From NCBI GenBank assembly GCA_914767715.1, contig OU612065.1, positions 36,704,001 through 36,768,000 on the forward strand: a stretch of DNA of 64,000 bases. Reading direction: 5' to 3'. The first letter of the stretch is position 1, and each line of letters begins with the position of its first letter. Below, in pieces: positions 50,501-63,409 of the stretch. This stretch comes from Membranipora membranacea (Eukaryota; Bryozoa; Gymnolaemata; Cheilostomatida; Membraniporidae). The notes beneath the pieces are model-generated. The model did not search any database. It had not been told where the DNA came from and saw nothing but the letters and a program-made list of their open reading frames with translations. The position numbers and the translations under genes are program-made.

Positions 50501-53500
50501 CAAGTCCTCTGTTCAAGCGTTATAATTATGGGCAGAATAACCGCATACCCAGACAGCCAAGCTTTGCTGTCTCAACAATGAATGGATGTGAATCAAATTT
50601 GTTTAGCTTATTTGTTGTGGTCAGCAACAAAACAGAATGGCTGGTAGGGAAAGAAAAAACGCACAGCTCAGACCCAACACCTGGCCAGTAGCCTCAGGCA
50701 TAACTCAGACCGAGACTACGCACAGAAAGTCTAACACAGACTTACAGACAGCGGTTCGTTGACCTTTGCACTGGCAGCGCTTTTCTCGAATGCCTGAACA
50801 ATGCTGCTGATGAGGTAAGCATCAGGCTCTCTAAGGCTTGAGAGACTACTGCTGGAAGATTGTACACTTGTAGAACTACCACTTGGGCTTACTGAAGCTC
50901 CAGAACTAATTGATGACATGCCAACTTGATTAGGCATTGTAGCGGTCTGTAAAGACAAAATAAGAAATATTCAAATTTTGAATATATCTGTGATGATTTT
51001 AGCACAGAATCAGAAGCAACTTCTTGTTTTCTTGATCACAGAAGTCTCACTTGGGATTATTCCACAGAATGTTTCACCTTTAAGTAGGAGGGGGCTTTGT
51101 AGAGCTTCATGATGATAACATAGTGCTGCCTAGAGGCATCTCAACCTCACACTGTCTCAGGTCAGCTACTTGTAACCTGAGGTGCTGTCTATATAAGTTG
51201 CCCAATAGTCTTTAGCTCAATACGGATCAGATCAAGTGAGCTGAATTAGCGGATTAGAGATGTCACAGCTGATAAGGAGAATGTGTTAAGCACAATAATA
51301 ATGACAGAAGTGTACAGACCTCCATGTCACGTCGCCGGCGCTCCCGATTTTCCTCAATCAGCTTACGTTTTGCAATTCTTTGTTTCTCGTTGAGAACAAC
51401 TGAAAGAAAATCAAATGGAGAATAGGTAACACCAATGGAAGCATCATAAAACAAGATTAGAGTATTCCCAAAGTCACCTCACCAATTTGAATTCGAGATC
51501 AATAAAGAGAGCAGACAACTTCTGGAGAATTATTTTGCAGACACCCTTAATTCATGGTATATATATAATACATAAAATACATTATTCTACAATATAATAA
51601 ACCTAATTCTATTGTAACTTAAGACACCTTTATCGTGTAGGATAACTTATATCTTGTGATCAGCTGGGCAGTGTGGTAAGACCAAACACATGTCAGGTGA
51701 ATTTTTGCGTAAGGTCTCTCAGCTGGTGCTGGGTCAAAGAGAGTTAATTTTTATAGGAACAAATATTTATCCTATAATTTTTGAAGGTGAGAGAAAAGGA
51801 AGATCAAGTAGAAATGTGTAATTCACTGATAATATACCAAGGAGTTAGAGGAACTCCTTGAACAGACAGATTCGCTTGAAATGATTGCGAACTCTGTGAT
51901 TCAGTTTGACCCAAAGTTATCAATTAGGAACTTATGAGCAAGAAAGGCCGAATAAACATGATCAGTTAGGGATATCTACTCACGATCAGTGGCCATTCCG
52001 ACAGCTAGACACTTGTTAAATCTACACTGCTGACACTGGTTCCTTGTGTTCTTGTCGATGACACACTGTCCATTCCATTTACAGTGATATTTCAAATTCT
52101 TCTGGATGGTTCGCCTGAAGAAACCCTTGAAAATAGCAGAGAAACGGATCATGTAAGCAAAACCCTGCAGCTCATAGCAGTTGCGTAACAAATACAATAA
52201 CATGAACTTTCACTACGCCAGAAATTCCAACAGCGGTATTAAATTCACTGTAGTATTATTTATCTTTCCAATGAAGTGCCAGAAAAAAAGTCTCGATGAA
52301 TCAAGTAGAAGTTTTTGGCCATTATTTTACATTATGTTTTAAGCTGAACGTATAAATGATCAACGAATGTTTTATGGTATAAGTCATTTGGTCGAGTACA
52401 GTGTTTGCCTCGGAAAATTACACAGAAAACTGGATTGCTCAAGGACAATACGGTTCCAGGGTGTCATTGTCAGAATGACAACACAACACCTGCTGTTTGC
52501 AGCACCTTGAGCTTTGAAACTACAATATGGGTCAATTCTCAAAACTTTGAAGAATAGAATATTTTAAATGGGACAATTGAAGATATGTTCAACAAAACTC
52601 TAAATGATAATAATACATACATAACATAATGAATAAATAGCCTTATAATCCTTCGAATAAAGACATTAAGTGAGAGAAGCTTACCTTACACCCCTCACAT
52701 GTCATACATCTGTAGTGGTAGCCAGTGGCAGCATCAGAACAGACAACACAGGGCTCTGGTCCATTAGTCAGGTCCATATAACTAGGTATATACGGAGTAC
52801 TACCTCCAGTAACCCCACCTACAATCAGACAAAGTACAAATCTGATAGGAGTACTACCTCCAGTAAGCCCACCTACAATCAGACAAAGTACAAATCTGAT
52901 AGCCTGCTTTGGTCTTATATACTGAGAGAAGAGATGTGTAGTAGTGTGAGATAAGCTGTGGCCATGGCCATGGTGAGGGTGAGGTCTGTAAGGACAGGTG
53001 ACTCCATCAGGCATAATTATCGATATCAAAAGGAACCATCTCTAAGCAGGTGCTATCACTCATCAGATACAACTACATCTGCTGTCATCCTTATAATAAG
53101 CATGGTTTAATTTACGCCACCGCCACTGTTATCATTTCATCATATGTGAAGATGCTATCCCGTAAGGCTTAAGCCAAGGTGTGGCTTTCATTAACCAGAG
53201 GTGTTACAAAGGAACAGCCCTAATCAATGGCAGGAGGGTTTCTTTAGGACCACACTGTGCCTGGTGAAGATGGCCCACACGGATTGTTTGGTGTGAGTTT
53301 GTGAAAAGCACATTATATTATGTAGTTGAATACGCTGTGGATGGCAAAAGCAAGAAAAAACAACTTGACTTGCATTCCAAATAAAATATATCTGTGATTA
53401 ATGAAGGATAATTCAGTAGGACTCACGTAGCAGCATTACTAACAGTAGTCTACTGCCTGGCACAGTATACAGTTTGGGGAACTATTGTATTCGCAGTGAT

Positions 53501-56500
53501 TTACCCTGATGCTGTTGGATACTGACGGCAGCTGGCAGCCACGCTATATTATAATTACCACACATAACATTGCAGTAAGGGAAAATTATATACCCATTGA
53601 ATTTATAATTCTTGCTTGACCTAAGCTATTCAATTATTGACGGCTGATTCAGTTAACCTGGTGTGCTTAGGTCAAACACACAGGCAACTAAAGTCCCGGG
53701 AATGATAAAACTCGATAGTTAAGGGGTTGCTGACCTATCAGGCTTTCAGGGGTGGACCGGAAATTTAGTTTAAGGGGTTGCTGATGGAATGTTTTCATGT
53801 CAGAGCACCACAGCTTGTGGTAACAAAAGTCACTCTAAGGGCCTTGGAGGCGCTTCTGTAAATATTCAACTGTGGAGATATTTCACAACACTGGTGGTGA
53901 TAGATTTCCTCTGTTAAAAAAGGTGATTTATTGGAATATGATTTTCTTACAGTGGGTTGGCGTGTTATGTAATTCTAACGTATAGTCTGTTATGAGAATA
54001 GCGTTTGTATGATAATGTGAGGGCATTGTCCAGACATTAATCAGAAATAGTTCACTCATCCCACTCCCATATCCCATATCTTTGTCTCAATCATTCAAAA
54101 CAGTCTACTGCTGCATTTTATTCCTCTCCTAGTTTTAGGCTATCATTAGTAAGATTGGAGTCATCGACCGTGTGTTTTATAATCATGCTTCTTGGCTAAC
54201 TGAAGACATAGTATAACCCTAGAAGGTCATGATTCGTAAGCCGAACAACCAGAAAATACTAGTAGCATTGGACAATGCAGCACAAAATGTGGATGTTGTT
54301 TCTTCTTCTTCTTAAAGCCATGTATATATACAGACTGCAAACAACAAAATAGTCTTGAACAGATTATCACAACTAATTGGTTCGATGATTTCATTGAGCG
54401 TCTTGGATAATTCATGCCAATCAAAGTATTAATCACACAGCTCTCGATCAAAATGGGAGAACAGAAGTAAGGGCAAGTAATGGTGAAAGTATTGAGTTGC
54501 CTGCACTTAATACTGGCGAGGCCTTGAGTTAAGTTCGTCGCATTGAGGAAATGCAAACCTACGATAATTCTGTTATCTACAGCTCTGTTTATTGAAGGCA
54601 ATCAATTGGTAGACGACAACGGCTTGTAACCGTGAAACCTGAAAATTGCACACAGCCAAGGTTCAATTTATCAGTCTGGCATTGCTAGCAATTTAAGCCA
54701 TTACTAGCCATGGTCTGTTTAAATAAGCTGATGTTATGTAATTTGTTGTTGACCTACTCAGGTCATTTACCCATCCAGATGCATTCTATAGACGCTAAGC
54801 TCTAGAAATGAGCTTGGCAACAAATGGATTCGAATCTAAAGACCCACTCAGCCAGTGTATACTTTGTGAGAAGTGAAAATTATTAGTCGATCAATCCCAG
54901 ACTCAAGTGGAATGCTCACTAGAGTTCGAAAAAAGTCAAGTTGATTAATAAACAGATACTGTGATTCGGGTACAGGTCAATATTTCGCTTTCCTTTGTGA
55001 CGCGTGTGGAAACGAGTCTCTTCGGCGGACATTATACCAGTCAAGATGGCGACAAAGTACATAAATTACAAGAAAGTTCCCATGTTCCGAAATTTTCAGC
55101 CTTGACCCACGAGATTCACATTATTGTTCTTAAATTAATATAGTATATAGTATATATTAAGTCAATGGTTCTACCCCAGAGCCTCCTAGGTTTACCAACC
55201 TACCTGAAACAGAGATAGGAGATTATCCTCCGCTTGCCTGAACTAAATATGGTTCCTGTATTTACTTTTGTAAAACAACAACCATTTCAACATATACCAG
55301 GAGTAATAAGTGTTATGATGGTTGTGTTTATTTGTTTTGCCGGTAAAATATGGTGTGAGAAACCTGTGATTTTTCCGACAATTTGTTTATGATTCAGAAG
55401 GTCATCTAAGTTTTCCGGATTCTGATTGTCGGAACAACAAAAGAATTTCAGGGTAATATATATTATTAGAGTGGTATTGGGAGTTGTTACGCTAAGATAT
55501 TTATAAACTCTGTATGGATAAACTTAAAGGCACTTTTTACAGTAAATTTTACACAAATACTTTATAGCTAAAGTCAAGTGAAGCTAGTTTGAGGATGACC
55601 TAATGTTAGCTACCACCAAACTTTCACTAGCTTATGTTTTAGACCATTATAACCAGGAAGCAAAATCTTAGCTGGCCGCAAATCTCACTATTTAAAGCCT
55701 GCGTAACATGTTGAAGATTTCCTCCTGCGAATACTTGTCACCTCTACTTTACTTCATATGTTGTGTTATGTCCAGCTAGCCGTATTCTGCCACCACATCA
55801 CTATTCCCCACAACACTTTACCAACCAGAATCTCCTGTGATAAGATCCTAGGTGACTATGGAAACTTCCATGAATCAACATCTATGTATGTATTATTTGA
55901 AATTTTTTCATGGTCTTTTACCGATCCAAGATTGACAAGATCCCCAATATACAACTAACTCAAGCAACACAGAAAATCTCTGGTCGATAAAATTCATGCA
56001 TTTTGAAGACTCCTATTATGCAGTCAAACTGAAAATTAGCTAGTCAAGCGATGTTAGATAGTTTGGGTGAGCCAGTAGTCGCAACTCTATGGACTGGTCA
56101 CAGCTTAGAAAGAGAATACAACCGGATGGATGTTTAGAATTTTTAGAACTGGATTTGAGGCAACTGAAAAAATTTAATTGAATCTGACATGTAGCTTATG
56201 AAACATGGTCATTCTTTAAATTTGAGGTTAGAACTGAAAAACTGTTTGTTTTTCCATCGCTGAATAAACTCACACTTAGGGATTTTAAGGATACAGGAGA
56301 CGCAATCTGAAAACTGTTGACAACGTTTGAGAAAAGAAAATTACATAAAAATTTAATACTAATAAAACTTTGTCAACAGTACCTACTATTTCTTCATGTT
56401 TTGACATTCACGGACCCAACTCTTCACCCCATAGAAGGGTATAAATGAACCGGACAGTGACAATTGCTCACAACTTCCTCGGGCAGTGAAAAGGGGTTAA

Positions 56501-59217
56501 AATTTCCCGTTTACTACGCCTCTGTAGACGGTGACGAGACTTGTGACCTGAGTCTTCTAGGGCAAACTTTGATTACATAATAGAGTTTGATAAACAACTT
56601 ATATTTTCTATTCACATATTGATGAATCAGAATTATGTAAGCTAGCCAATAATCAGCTATAAGCGTCATAGAGAGTCTGTGTTAAAAATTTTCAAACCAT
56701 GAAGAAGGAAAAAGATTTAAATTGCTGCTAGAACAGTTTGATGACTATGCACTGCTCAGTAGTCTATAATGTCTAATTAAGTCTGTTGGAAGGAGCAATC
56801 CTACAGCGCTTGCTATTCATTGGAGTGGGTGGGTGAAAGTCCGATTGGGGAAGTATACTTGTTCGATTGTTCAAGCCACAAGAACCAGCGTGGCTTGGAT
56901 AAAACTCTGGGTTTACCATTCCAATGCCATGTAGCCTGTGAGTTTACCATTCCAAAACTATGTACCCCGCATCCATAGGAGTCTCCTCTTTCTTGTATAA
57001 ATAGCACCAGACAAGACTTTCTCGTTGTATATGCCTGCCACATTTAATCCGGATTGTATGTCGTATCCTTATAACAGGTGACCGAAAGAAGGTCAGATCA
57101 TCTGGAGTTTACCAATACCAGCCAGAGACTATACAGGAGAGAGGCTTTCGATAGTAACAACAACTTTGTTTATCACCAAAACGAGCCAGGGTTCTTTTCC
57201 AGCAAAACATAGACGTATATATCGGGAAAAAACCTGTTTTAGCTTGTGGCCCTAACCTCTATCAGGGCTACTTCCATTGGCTGTAAGCTAAGGCACTTGG
57301 TCTGAAGCAGTTTCTTGAGCTAAAGAATCATGAAGGGTGTTGAGAGAATTGTTCGGTTTAGGAATTAAATAAAATTTCACAACTGCCATGAGGCTTATGG
57401 GATAGTGTCGACAAAGCTGTGAAATCTCACATTAAGGTTTGGCAATGGTCCCCCTTTTCACACTGGGTTTCTTGTACATGTTGATACAGAGGTCAATGCA
57501 GGATTCATGAATACTCAACGGGATCATAATTGACAATTTAACAATTGCGGCATCAAAAATTGCTAAATTTCAATTTCATTTTTCATTGTTTTTCGGAAAA
57601 TTTTCAATGTCAGCTTATACATCGGAACTTTGGTAATCATGAATCATTTGGATTCCTGGTCAGTTCGCTAAATTTAAACCCATGAATATGATGGTACAGT
57701 AGGATGAATTGTTTCCATGCATTCCATTTCGATGCACTATCTTTGACAGAAAATTCTTTGGTAAGAATACATCACGTTATACACCGCAGAATTTGAGATT
57801 TGGTATTTAATTTCAATTATTCACATCACAATCAATCCTATCATTTTGGTACTTCAAACATGGGTTGTAAATTTGTTCAATTCAATTCAAATTAAATTAT
57901 TTTTCATTTTTCAAACTGAAGTGAATAGGCTACATACCATGGTATCACCTCAAAATGACAGCGGCCATTTTTTTGTTACACCACATTAGAAGTACCCTGT
58001 CTTTCTATTCATAAAACAGTTTTTTAACGCTGTTAAAAAATTTCAATTTTATTTAATTGTTTTAATTATTTGTTTTTAATTGAATCATGGAAGGAGTTTG
58101 ATACAGGGATTTTCAGTATTGCAGCTATTTTTAAAAATTAAATAACTAACTAAACATCATATACCAACTAATAAGGTTACAGGTCAAAGGTTAATTGTTA
58201 TTAATTTCATGCAAAAAATCCATAAGCAGATATGATTTTTTAAAATTTTCTGCAAATTCTCAGATCTGTTTTTTCTTAATACAAAAAAACTAGTTATAAT
58301 CCATGTTTCAATAAAACTTTAGTAAATTACGTCACGTCACGCTCGCAAGCCACAGCCGCTTGAACATTTTCAGCAGTAAACACCTACCGTATTTTCGACA
58401 GGAAAATGAAAGTACCGTACAACCTGCCAAAACCACACAAGTTTAAATTCAAACTACTTAGTATACTAAAGTTCAACTTAGTATTTCGAAATTTGGATTT
58501 AAATTATCACTTGTAAGCAAAGTGATGATTTTGTTTATTGCCTGTAAGGTCATAACACCTCATATCAGGACTGGCATCCTCCTATTACTTTTTGAGGCTA
58601 CATAACTATAAATTCAATTCGCAATATAATTCTATCAAATTCAGAACTTCTTCTATCATTGCACAAATTTACTGATAATTATAAAATGTCTCCTGACAGA
58701 GCAATATTAAAGTTAGACAAAAGAAGGGTTCTTTTACTTAGATTGAGGCATATACTTTCAGGTTGGACTTTGAAGGGTTTCGAAATTGTGAAAGGAAATA
58801 GACAATGATATTGCACATATTGTCATGTCCTTTGAACATGTTAAAATGCGCCCAAATTAAGATGCTAGCGTCTTGTTTTACTTTACTGCATGTCGATAAT
58901 TTTCATGCAAGCACTAAGCAGTAATAACATAGCAAAACACATGACAACATGTTTTAATAAAAGTAAAGTGCTAAAAAATTGTCCTTAGTAGATAAAGACA
59001 ATTTGTTACCTTTCTTACGTTGTGTTCCATCCTGGCCGTTCTCCGATGGTGGTCTGAGAAGCTGGCTGGAGCTTGAATGAGGTGTGGAGCTGTAACTGTT
59101 ATTGTTGTTGAAAGGTGCCGATTGATGACTCTGAGGTATCTGTATTGCAACAGGAAGGCCGATCATTCCAGCAGCTGTCATTGGTGGTCTCAAAGGAGCA
59201 ATATTTTGATTTGACAT
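47232..59217 (-). CDS. THR: Thyroid hormone receptor (nuclear receptor NR1A)
   Basis: Coding exons in transcript order: 59010-59217, 52685-52818, 51984-52125, 51320-51399, 50746-50946, 49935-50057, 49199-49466, 48448-48575, 47232-47693. Total 1,746 nt, 581 codons. A/B region 1-80; IPSY then DNA-binding domain with zinc Cys 93, 96, 110, 113 and 129, 135, 145, 148; P-box EGCKG; hinge extension [17 protein letters not shown]; a Ser-rich hinge (189-240); ligand-binding domain from about 256, with [27 protein letters not shown] and [18 protein letters not shown]-2 helix [10 protein letters not shown] (455-464). IPSY, MATDLVL and SCCMEIMxLRAAxRY place it with TR rather than other NR1 members. Ligand-contact equivalents Arg317, Arg321, Asn333 and His439 are kept, but Lys283 stands where vertebrates have Arg. 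A 117-residue tail follows AF-2. It regulates T3-type response genes, usually as an RXR heterodimer. Confidence 0.95.
48655..48735. repeat. Short ATGGTAAAATAAATG-type repeat in a receptor intron
   Basis: Several imperfect copies of a 10-19-bp AATATGGTAA/ATGGTAAAATAAATG unit. Another run of TAATATAACATxxAG units is at 49668-49780 in a neighbouring intron. Confidence 0.7.
51984..52125 (-). CDS. THR: Thyroid receptor second zinc-finger exon
   Basis: Begins [10 protein letters not shown] and contains the second zinc module with C-x5-C-x9-C-x2-C spacing, ending MATD plus one base. The intron after CEGCK|GFF is at the position that classically splits nuclear receptor fingers. The out-phase base joins the next exon to restore MATDLVL. 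Confidence 0.95.
52685..52872 (-). CDS. THR: Thyroid receptor first zinc-finger exon with two tandem 3' splice sites
   Basis: The proximal acceptor gives exon 52685-52818. A second, nearly identical acceptor 54 bases upstream in the transcript would start the exon at 52872. Both give the same phase and both stay open, so use of the distal site would insert 18 residues (GGLTGGSTP then IRFVLCLIV) just before the DNA-binding domain. Both acceptors have the same TTTGTCTGATTGTAG tract. Confidence 0.85.
52794..52901. repeat. 54-bp tandem duplication across a splice acceptor
   Basis: Two copies of a unit that starts GGAGTACTACCTCCAGTAA on the plus strand and ends AATCTGATA differ at one or two bases. 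Each contains a full polypyrimidine tract, AG and the first coding bases of the receptor exon. Confidence 0.95.
52873..59009 (-). other. THR: First coding-region intron of the thyroid receptor gene (about 6.1 kb)
   Basis: This is by far the longest intron in the window. I found no exon in it on either strand; the open frames at 54227-54601 (minus) and 55758-55958 (plus) have no family similarity. First introns of nuclear receptors often hold regulatory DNA, but I cannot point to a specific element here. Confidence 0.6.
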
Positions 59218-59822
59218 CACTGGAGAAACAACCAGCCATTTACAAAAAGCAGTGATAAGAAATTCAGGAGAGATGATAAAAAATCTAGCGCGCTGATGAT
59301 GTGCCGACTGGTAGTGGTAGCCAGACGAGTAATTGTTGACACGTCCTGAAACTTTAATACCCTCACCTTATTACCCTCATGATCAATTCCTCCTTGTTGT
59401 ATTATGTACGATTAAGAGGTCTCAAATTGGAATGATTAAGGGGTAGCATCTATCAGGAGATGGTGCTGACGAAATTTTGAAAAAATAGGTATGAGATATT
59501 GTGCATATCAGTACTGATATGATTTTGATTGATGTTATTTTTATATCATTAGGAACAACAGCCCAAAAGATGTCTGAATCTTGTATGCATGTACCCTTTG
59601 TAATCTCAGCGTCAACCACCAAGAAATACATTTATGTGAAGCATGCGCATGCAGCTCTTAGCGCATCACCGCCACAGTGATAACTGAAAAAGCTGCTTGA
59701 CCAGAGCGTCTCCCACAGACTGATGACTAACGTAGGAAATGAAGCATGAATCAATAAACATTTAGCTTGTGTTTAAACATAGTTGGATTATAAGGATGGA
59801 TACAGACTACTTGGTTAGTTAG

Positions 59823-59905
59823 TTATCTATTTTATTTCGTATACAAATTTACAGAAAAAGCCTCTATTTGCAGGCATAATATTTTGAACAACATTTTGGA
59901 AAATT
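59823..59905 (-). repeat. Retroelement-like 3' end, minus orientation
   Basis: Read on the minus strand it gives CAAAATATTATGCCTGCAA, ATAGAGGC, a T run and an ATAAAATA end. It shares the GCCTGCAAATAGAGGC core and the trailing AT-rich end with 60364-60470 on the opposite strand. Confidence 0.5.
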
Positions 59906-60363
59906 CTAGTGTAACTGCAGTGTTGTACGCTTTTATATTTGTTTTTAAAAATTGTTATGGGGAGGGTAACTCCTGTGGACATTATTTTCCTAGTTTTGAA
60001 TGACCATATAACTGTCCTCTGCTTGATTTCTGTCATCCCCGTGGCTCCATCTCCTCTCCAAGTCTTTCTCTAATCAGATGCATGCATCAACCATAGCAAG
60101 AGACACAGAGTGATATTTCTTTCATTGAGATCCTAGATCAGGCTCAAAATTCCTGCCCTCACATTGATCACGTCAGATAGGTTCTGGTGGCCTCTAACCG
60201 GAACCGTCCCATTTTCATTGATCTATATGTGCTGGTGTGGACCGCTGTGCTGTCAGGTAGTGATCAGTTACTAGACTATTTTTTATTTTCATGCCTCAAA
60301 CTGTATTTCATTATTATGTCATTTATAATACTTGTAAAAACTGTACAAAAACCAATTTTTATA

Positions 60364-60470
60364 CATTCTCAAATATTATCCTTTCATCTTTGCCTGCAAA
60401 TAGAGGCATTTTATTTTTTTTCGTGTATTATTTTATCAATAAAGAGTTCATCATCATCATCATCATCATA
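60364..60470 (+). repeat. Retroelement-like 3' end with a TCA microsatellite tail
   Basis: Carries TTTGCCTGCAAATAGAGGCA, a T run, AATAAAG and then (TCA)n. A polyadenylation-like signal followed by a simple repeat is typical of non-LTR element tails. The reverse copy at 59823-59905 shares the core. Confidence 0.5.
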
Positions 60471-60868
60471 AGACTCTGGTCAAATAGATGCCACCCCTAT
60501 TGAATATAGAGCACTCCAGTCCATTACATAATGACCGGGATAATGTCCTCCAATTACTGCCTTTATTCTAAGAATCTTCCCAATAGAGTGTATGGATTTG
60601 TCGTGTTCACCCGCATTGAGCCAAAAAACTAAGGTTATTAATTGCGGGAAATTCCAAGGCCACACAAAAGTCACTTGAAGCTAATTTTCTCCCATCTTGG
60701 TTTCTCACCTTTGTACACATTATTATTGCACATCCAAAACAGTGTGCACTGGTGAACTGTTTGGATTACCATGAGATACTAGGTAATGTTGCTGAGTCCT
60801 GGTTGGAGGGGAAAAAAAAATGACTCCTCTAGTCTCTCTCTCTTTTAAAAACTCATCATTGGATATTT

Positions 60869-60870
60869 GC

Positions 60871-60892
<22 letters not shown>
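60869..60892. repeat. (AT)n microsatellite
   Basis: An uninterrupted ATATAT run of about 12 units between the thyroid receptor and the right-hand gene. Confidence 0.9.
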
Positions 60893-60902
<10 letters not shown>

Positions 60903-62547
60903 TGTTATGAGTTGGATGATATGATTATTATTGTCACTTTGACCTAGGAGCAGCCTGTTACTCCTTGCTGTGACACATTGACTGGTTTGATGACACTTCT
61001 ACTAGTAATTTTATACTAGTAAGTAGTCTAGCCTCATTTAGCCAGCCTCTTATTATTATTGTCTCTGTGATAAAACACTGTGACTACTACTCATCATTGC
61101 TTTGGTTGGCGTTTGGTTGGTGGACAGTATTGTAGTAAGATCATGTTTTTAATCTTCTAGGCCAGGGCATTTTCAAAACTTTGATTAGTTACATTCCCTG
61201 ATAATGATAATCATCAATCAGTAGCATCAATGTATGAATAGAATAGATAGATGCAGCATATGAATAGTTGTATCTTGTTAGCATTTTACTGCGCTAAGTT
61301 GTAATACACCAAGGAGTTAACTCCTTGAATACACCCATGCTTGCTTTGACATATATTGTGTCGGCAAGGAGTAAAAGGAGAAAGGAGTGAAACTCTTTTA
61401 CTCCTAGGTGTATGCTTATTTAAAAAAAGTATGCAGGCCTTTCTTTAGCTACATAAATTGTACATGACACTCATCTTCCCTGTATCACTTTTTATGTTCT
61501 TTCATGATACTCTCCAAGGACATTGCATGACTATTCAGGGGTTCTCTCAATTTATATTTGCCGTGATGCTTTGATGAGATCTAGTCCATGCCTGGTTGTC
61601 ATTGTAGTTTTTCATTAGTTATACTTGGCGTGTCAAATTTGAACAAGGATGATTCAGTTAGGGTCTAGCTTGCCAGCATGAAGTCCCCTTTCTTGTGGTT
61701 GGGTGGGGGAGAGCCAATGCCAATCCATATTGATAACTAGGTCTACTTCCATAGCATGCAAACGTTAAGAGGGCACTAACCAATTGCGAAATCAGAGAAG
61801 ATAATGTGATGCATGTAAATCAATAAACTGTGTCAGGCTTCCTCACCAGGAACTCTCAGGGAATTATCCTATTATATGACTTGATGTTGACTCTCCCCAC
61901 TTGACAGCCAGTCAAGCTAACACACTGGCTAGTGTTAACCAGCAAAAAGAGTTTTTATGGAATTCAAGTCAGGTAGTCAGGACTATTGAAACAACCCCAT
62001 GAGAAGAATGTGGAACTTATATTAATGAATTGCATTAATTAGACTGCAAATGTCTCTTAATTTTGCACACTGACTCCAGGACGGAAGACAAACATCACCA
62101 GAACATCACACAGAACCCGAACAATTATCACAAACATTAACAGATCATTAACATCACACTATTTTTAGGTTGTTTTTGGAAACTGTTGGAAGTGTCAAGT
62201 GTCAAAATGAAATGAAAACAAGAATAAGACCTTACTAAGCCTGTTGGTGTTTGTGATATGATCAGGTTAGCACTGTTGATCTTATCCTGCACAATGTGTG
62301 GGGGAACAAATAGATGTGGAAAAAGCAAACTCAACTAGATATTGTTGATGGGAAATCAAGCTTGAGTGACATACCATTGGTTGCCCTTCATATTTCCATT
62401 GATCAAGCTATAACTGGTATTTGGACATGGGGTGGAGATGTCACACTCTTGTTTGATAAGATCCAATTGACATAACCCTACGGATGGGTGTTCAAGTCAG
62501 AGTAATTTTCACCTCAATAATGGTTTGTGTTTATAAGATTTGACGGG

Positions 62548-63213
62548 ATGGCAGATTTTCATATTCCCTCCGATGATGAATTTGATGAGGAGATGGAGGT
62601 ACCTGATAAGCAGGTAAGCAAGGACAACTTCTGTATGCACAAACAAACACACTTTTATTGAGTAACGATATATCCGAATCATTATATTTGTTAATATATA
62701 TTTTATATTCATTTTATGAATTTTTATATTTTATTATATACATTAAATTTATTTTTGGATAATCAATACCTTTACAAATTGCTTTTTTTCCTTTCTTCTT
62801 GTGGCACTGAACGAAAAGAAGTTCTTTTCTTAAAAATGATTCTGATGCCAATAAAAGTACTAAAATAAATCAAAACTCACGAGTCACGATAGCATGCTTA
62901 GCAGAGCAGGTTAGGTTGAATTGACTGTAAAGAGAGCATAATTCCTCACTACATTATTTATGGGTAGATTTTATTTTCTATTGCAGTCTTTATTTGATCG
63001 GCGAAAGGAACTCCCGACACAAACAAATGAACATCACAGACAGTCCGATCAGCCAAAGCAGGAAAATGCATCTACTGAAATTACTAAGCAAGAACACAAC
63101 AAAACCACACAGCTGAAACCGCCCGAGGCCACCGCAACAAAAGTGGCTGTGAATGTTGTCAGTAACACTAAAGTACAATCTGAAGGTGCATCCACATCAT
63201 CAGCTCCTGTCAG
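62548..63213 (+). CDS. 5' end of an unidentified gene (two exons, continues past the window)
   Basis: Exon 1 (62548-62613) starts at ATG and encodes an acidic leader, MADFHIPSDDEFDEEM and on to PDKQ, then a GTAAGC donor. Exon 2 (62987-63213) follows a CTATTGCAG acceptor in phase and encodes SLFDRRKELP, then a hydrophilic Gln/Thr/Lys/Glu-rich stretch with STSSAPVR at the end and a GTAACA donor in phase 2. I do not recognise the family from this N-terminus. The acidic start followed by disordered sequence resembles many nuclear proteins, but that is only an impression. The intron after exon 2 runs into a minisatellite. Confidence 0.7.
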
Positions 63214-63409
63214 GTAACAACATCCAGTGGCAGCCTAGAGAGCAGGGACATCAAACTATCCTACAGCAAGAAAGCTTTCCACTGAATCTGGTGTTTTCTG
63301 ATAGAAAGTTTGTCCTCCGAACTGCTTCTCGTAAAATAAATATGAATAAAATTGGTTAGGGTTATAAACATGTAAATACAAACTGGTGGTGAGTTAGAGG
63401 CTTGTGTAA

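Larger units (their letters stand above)
59218..62547. other. Head-to-head region between the thyroid receptor and the right-hand gene
   Basis: A strong acceptor (TTGTTTCTCCAG on the minus strand) ends 2 bases before the receptor ATG, so the 5' UTR is probably spliced and the real promoter lies further right. The interval contains two opposite repeat ends (59823-59905, 60364-60470), an (AT)n run near 60870-60892 and AAGGAGT palindromes at 61309-61410. No coding exon was recognised. Confidence 0.55.

Noticed and set aside
53030-58900. Hidden gene inside the large thyroid receptor intron
   Set aside because: The longest frames (54227-54601 minus, 55758-55958 plus) show no domains and no consistent exon chain.
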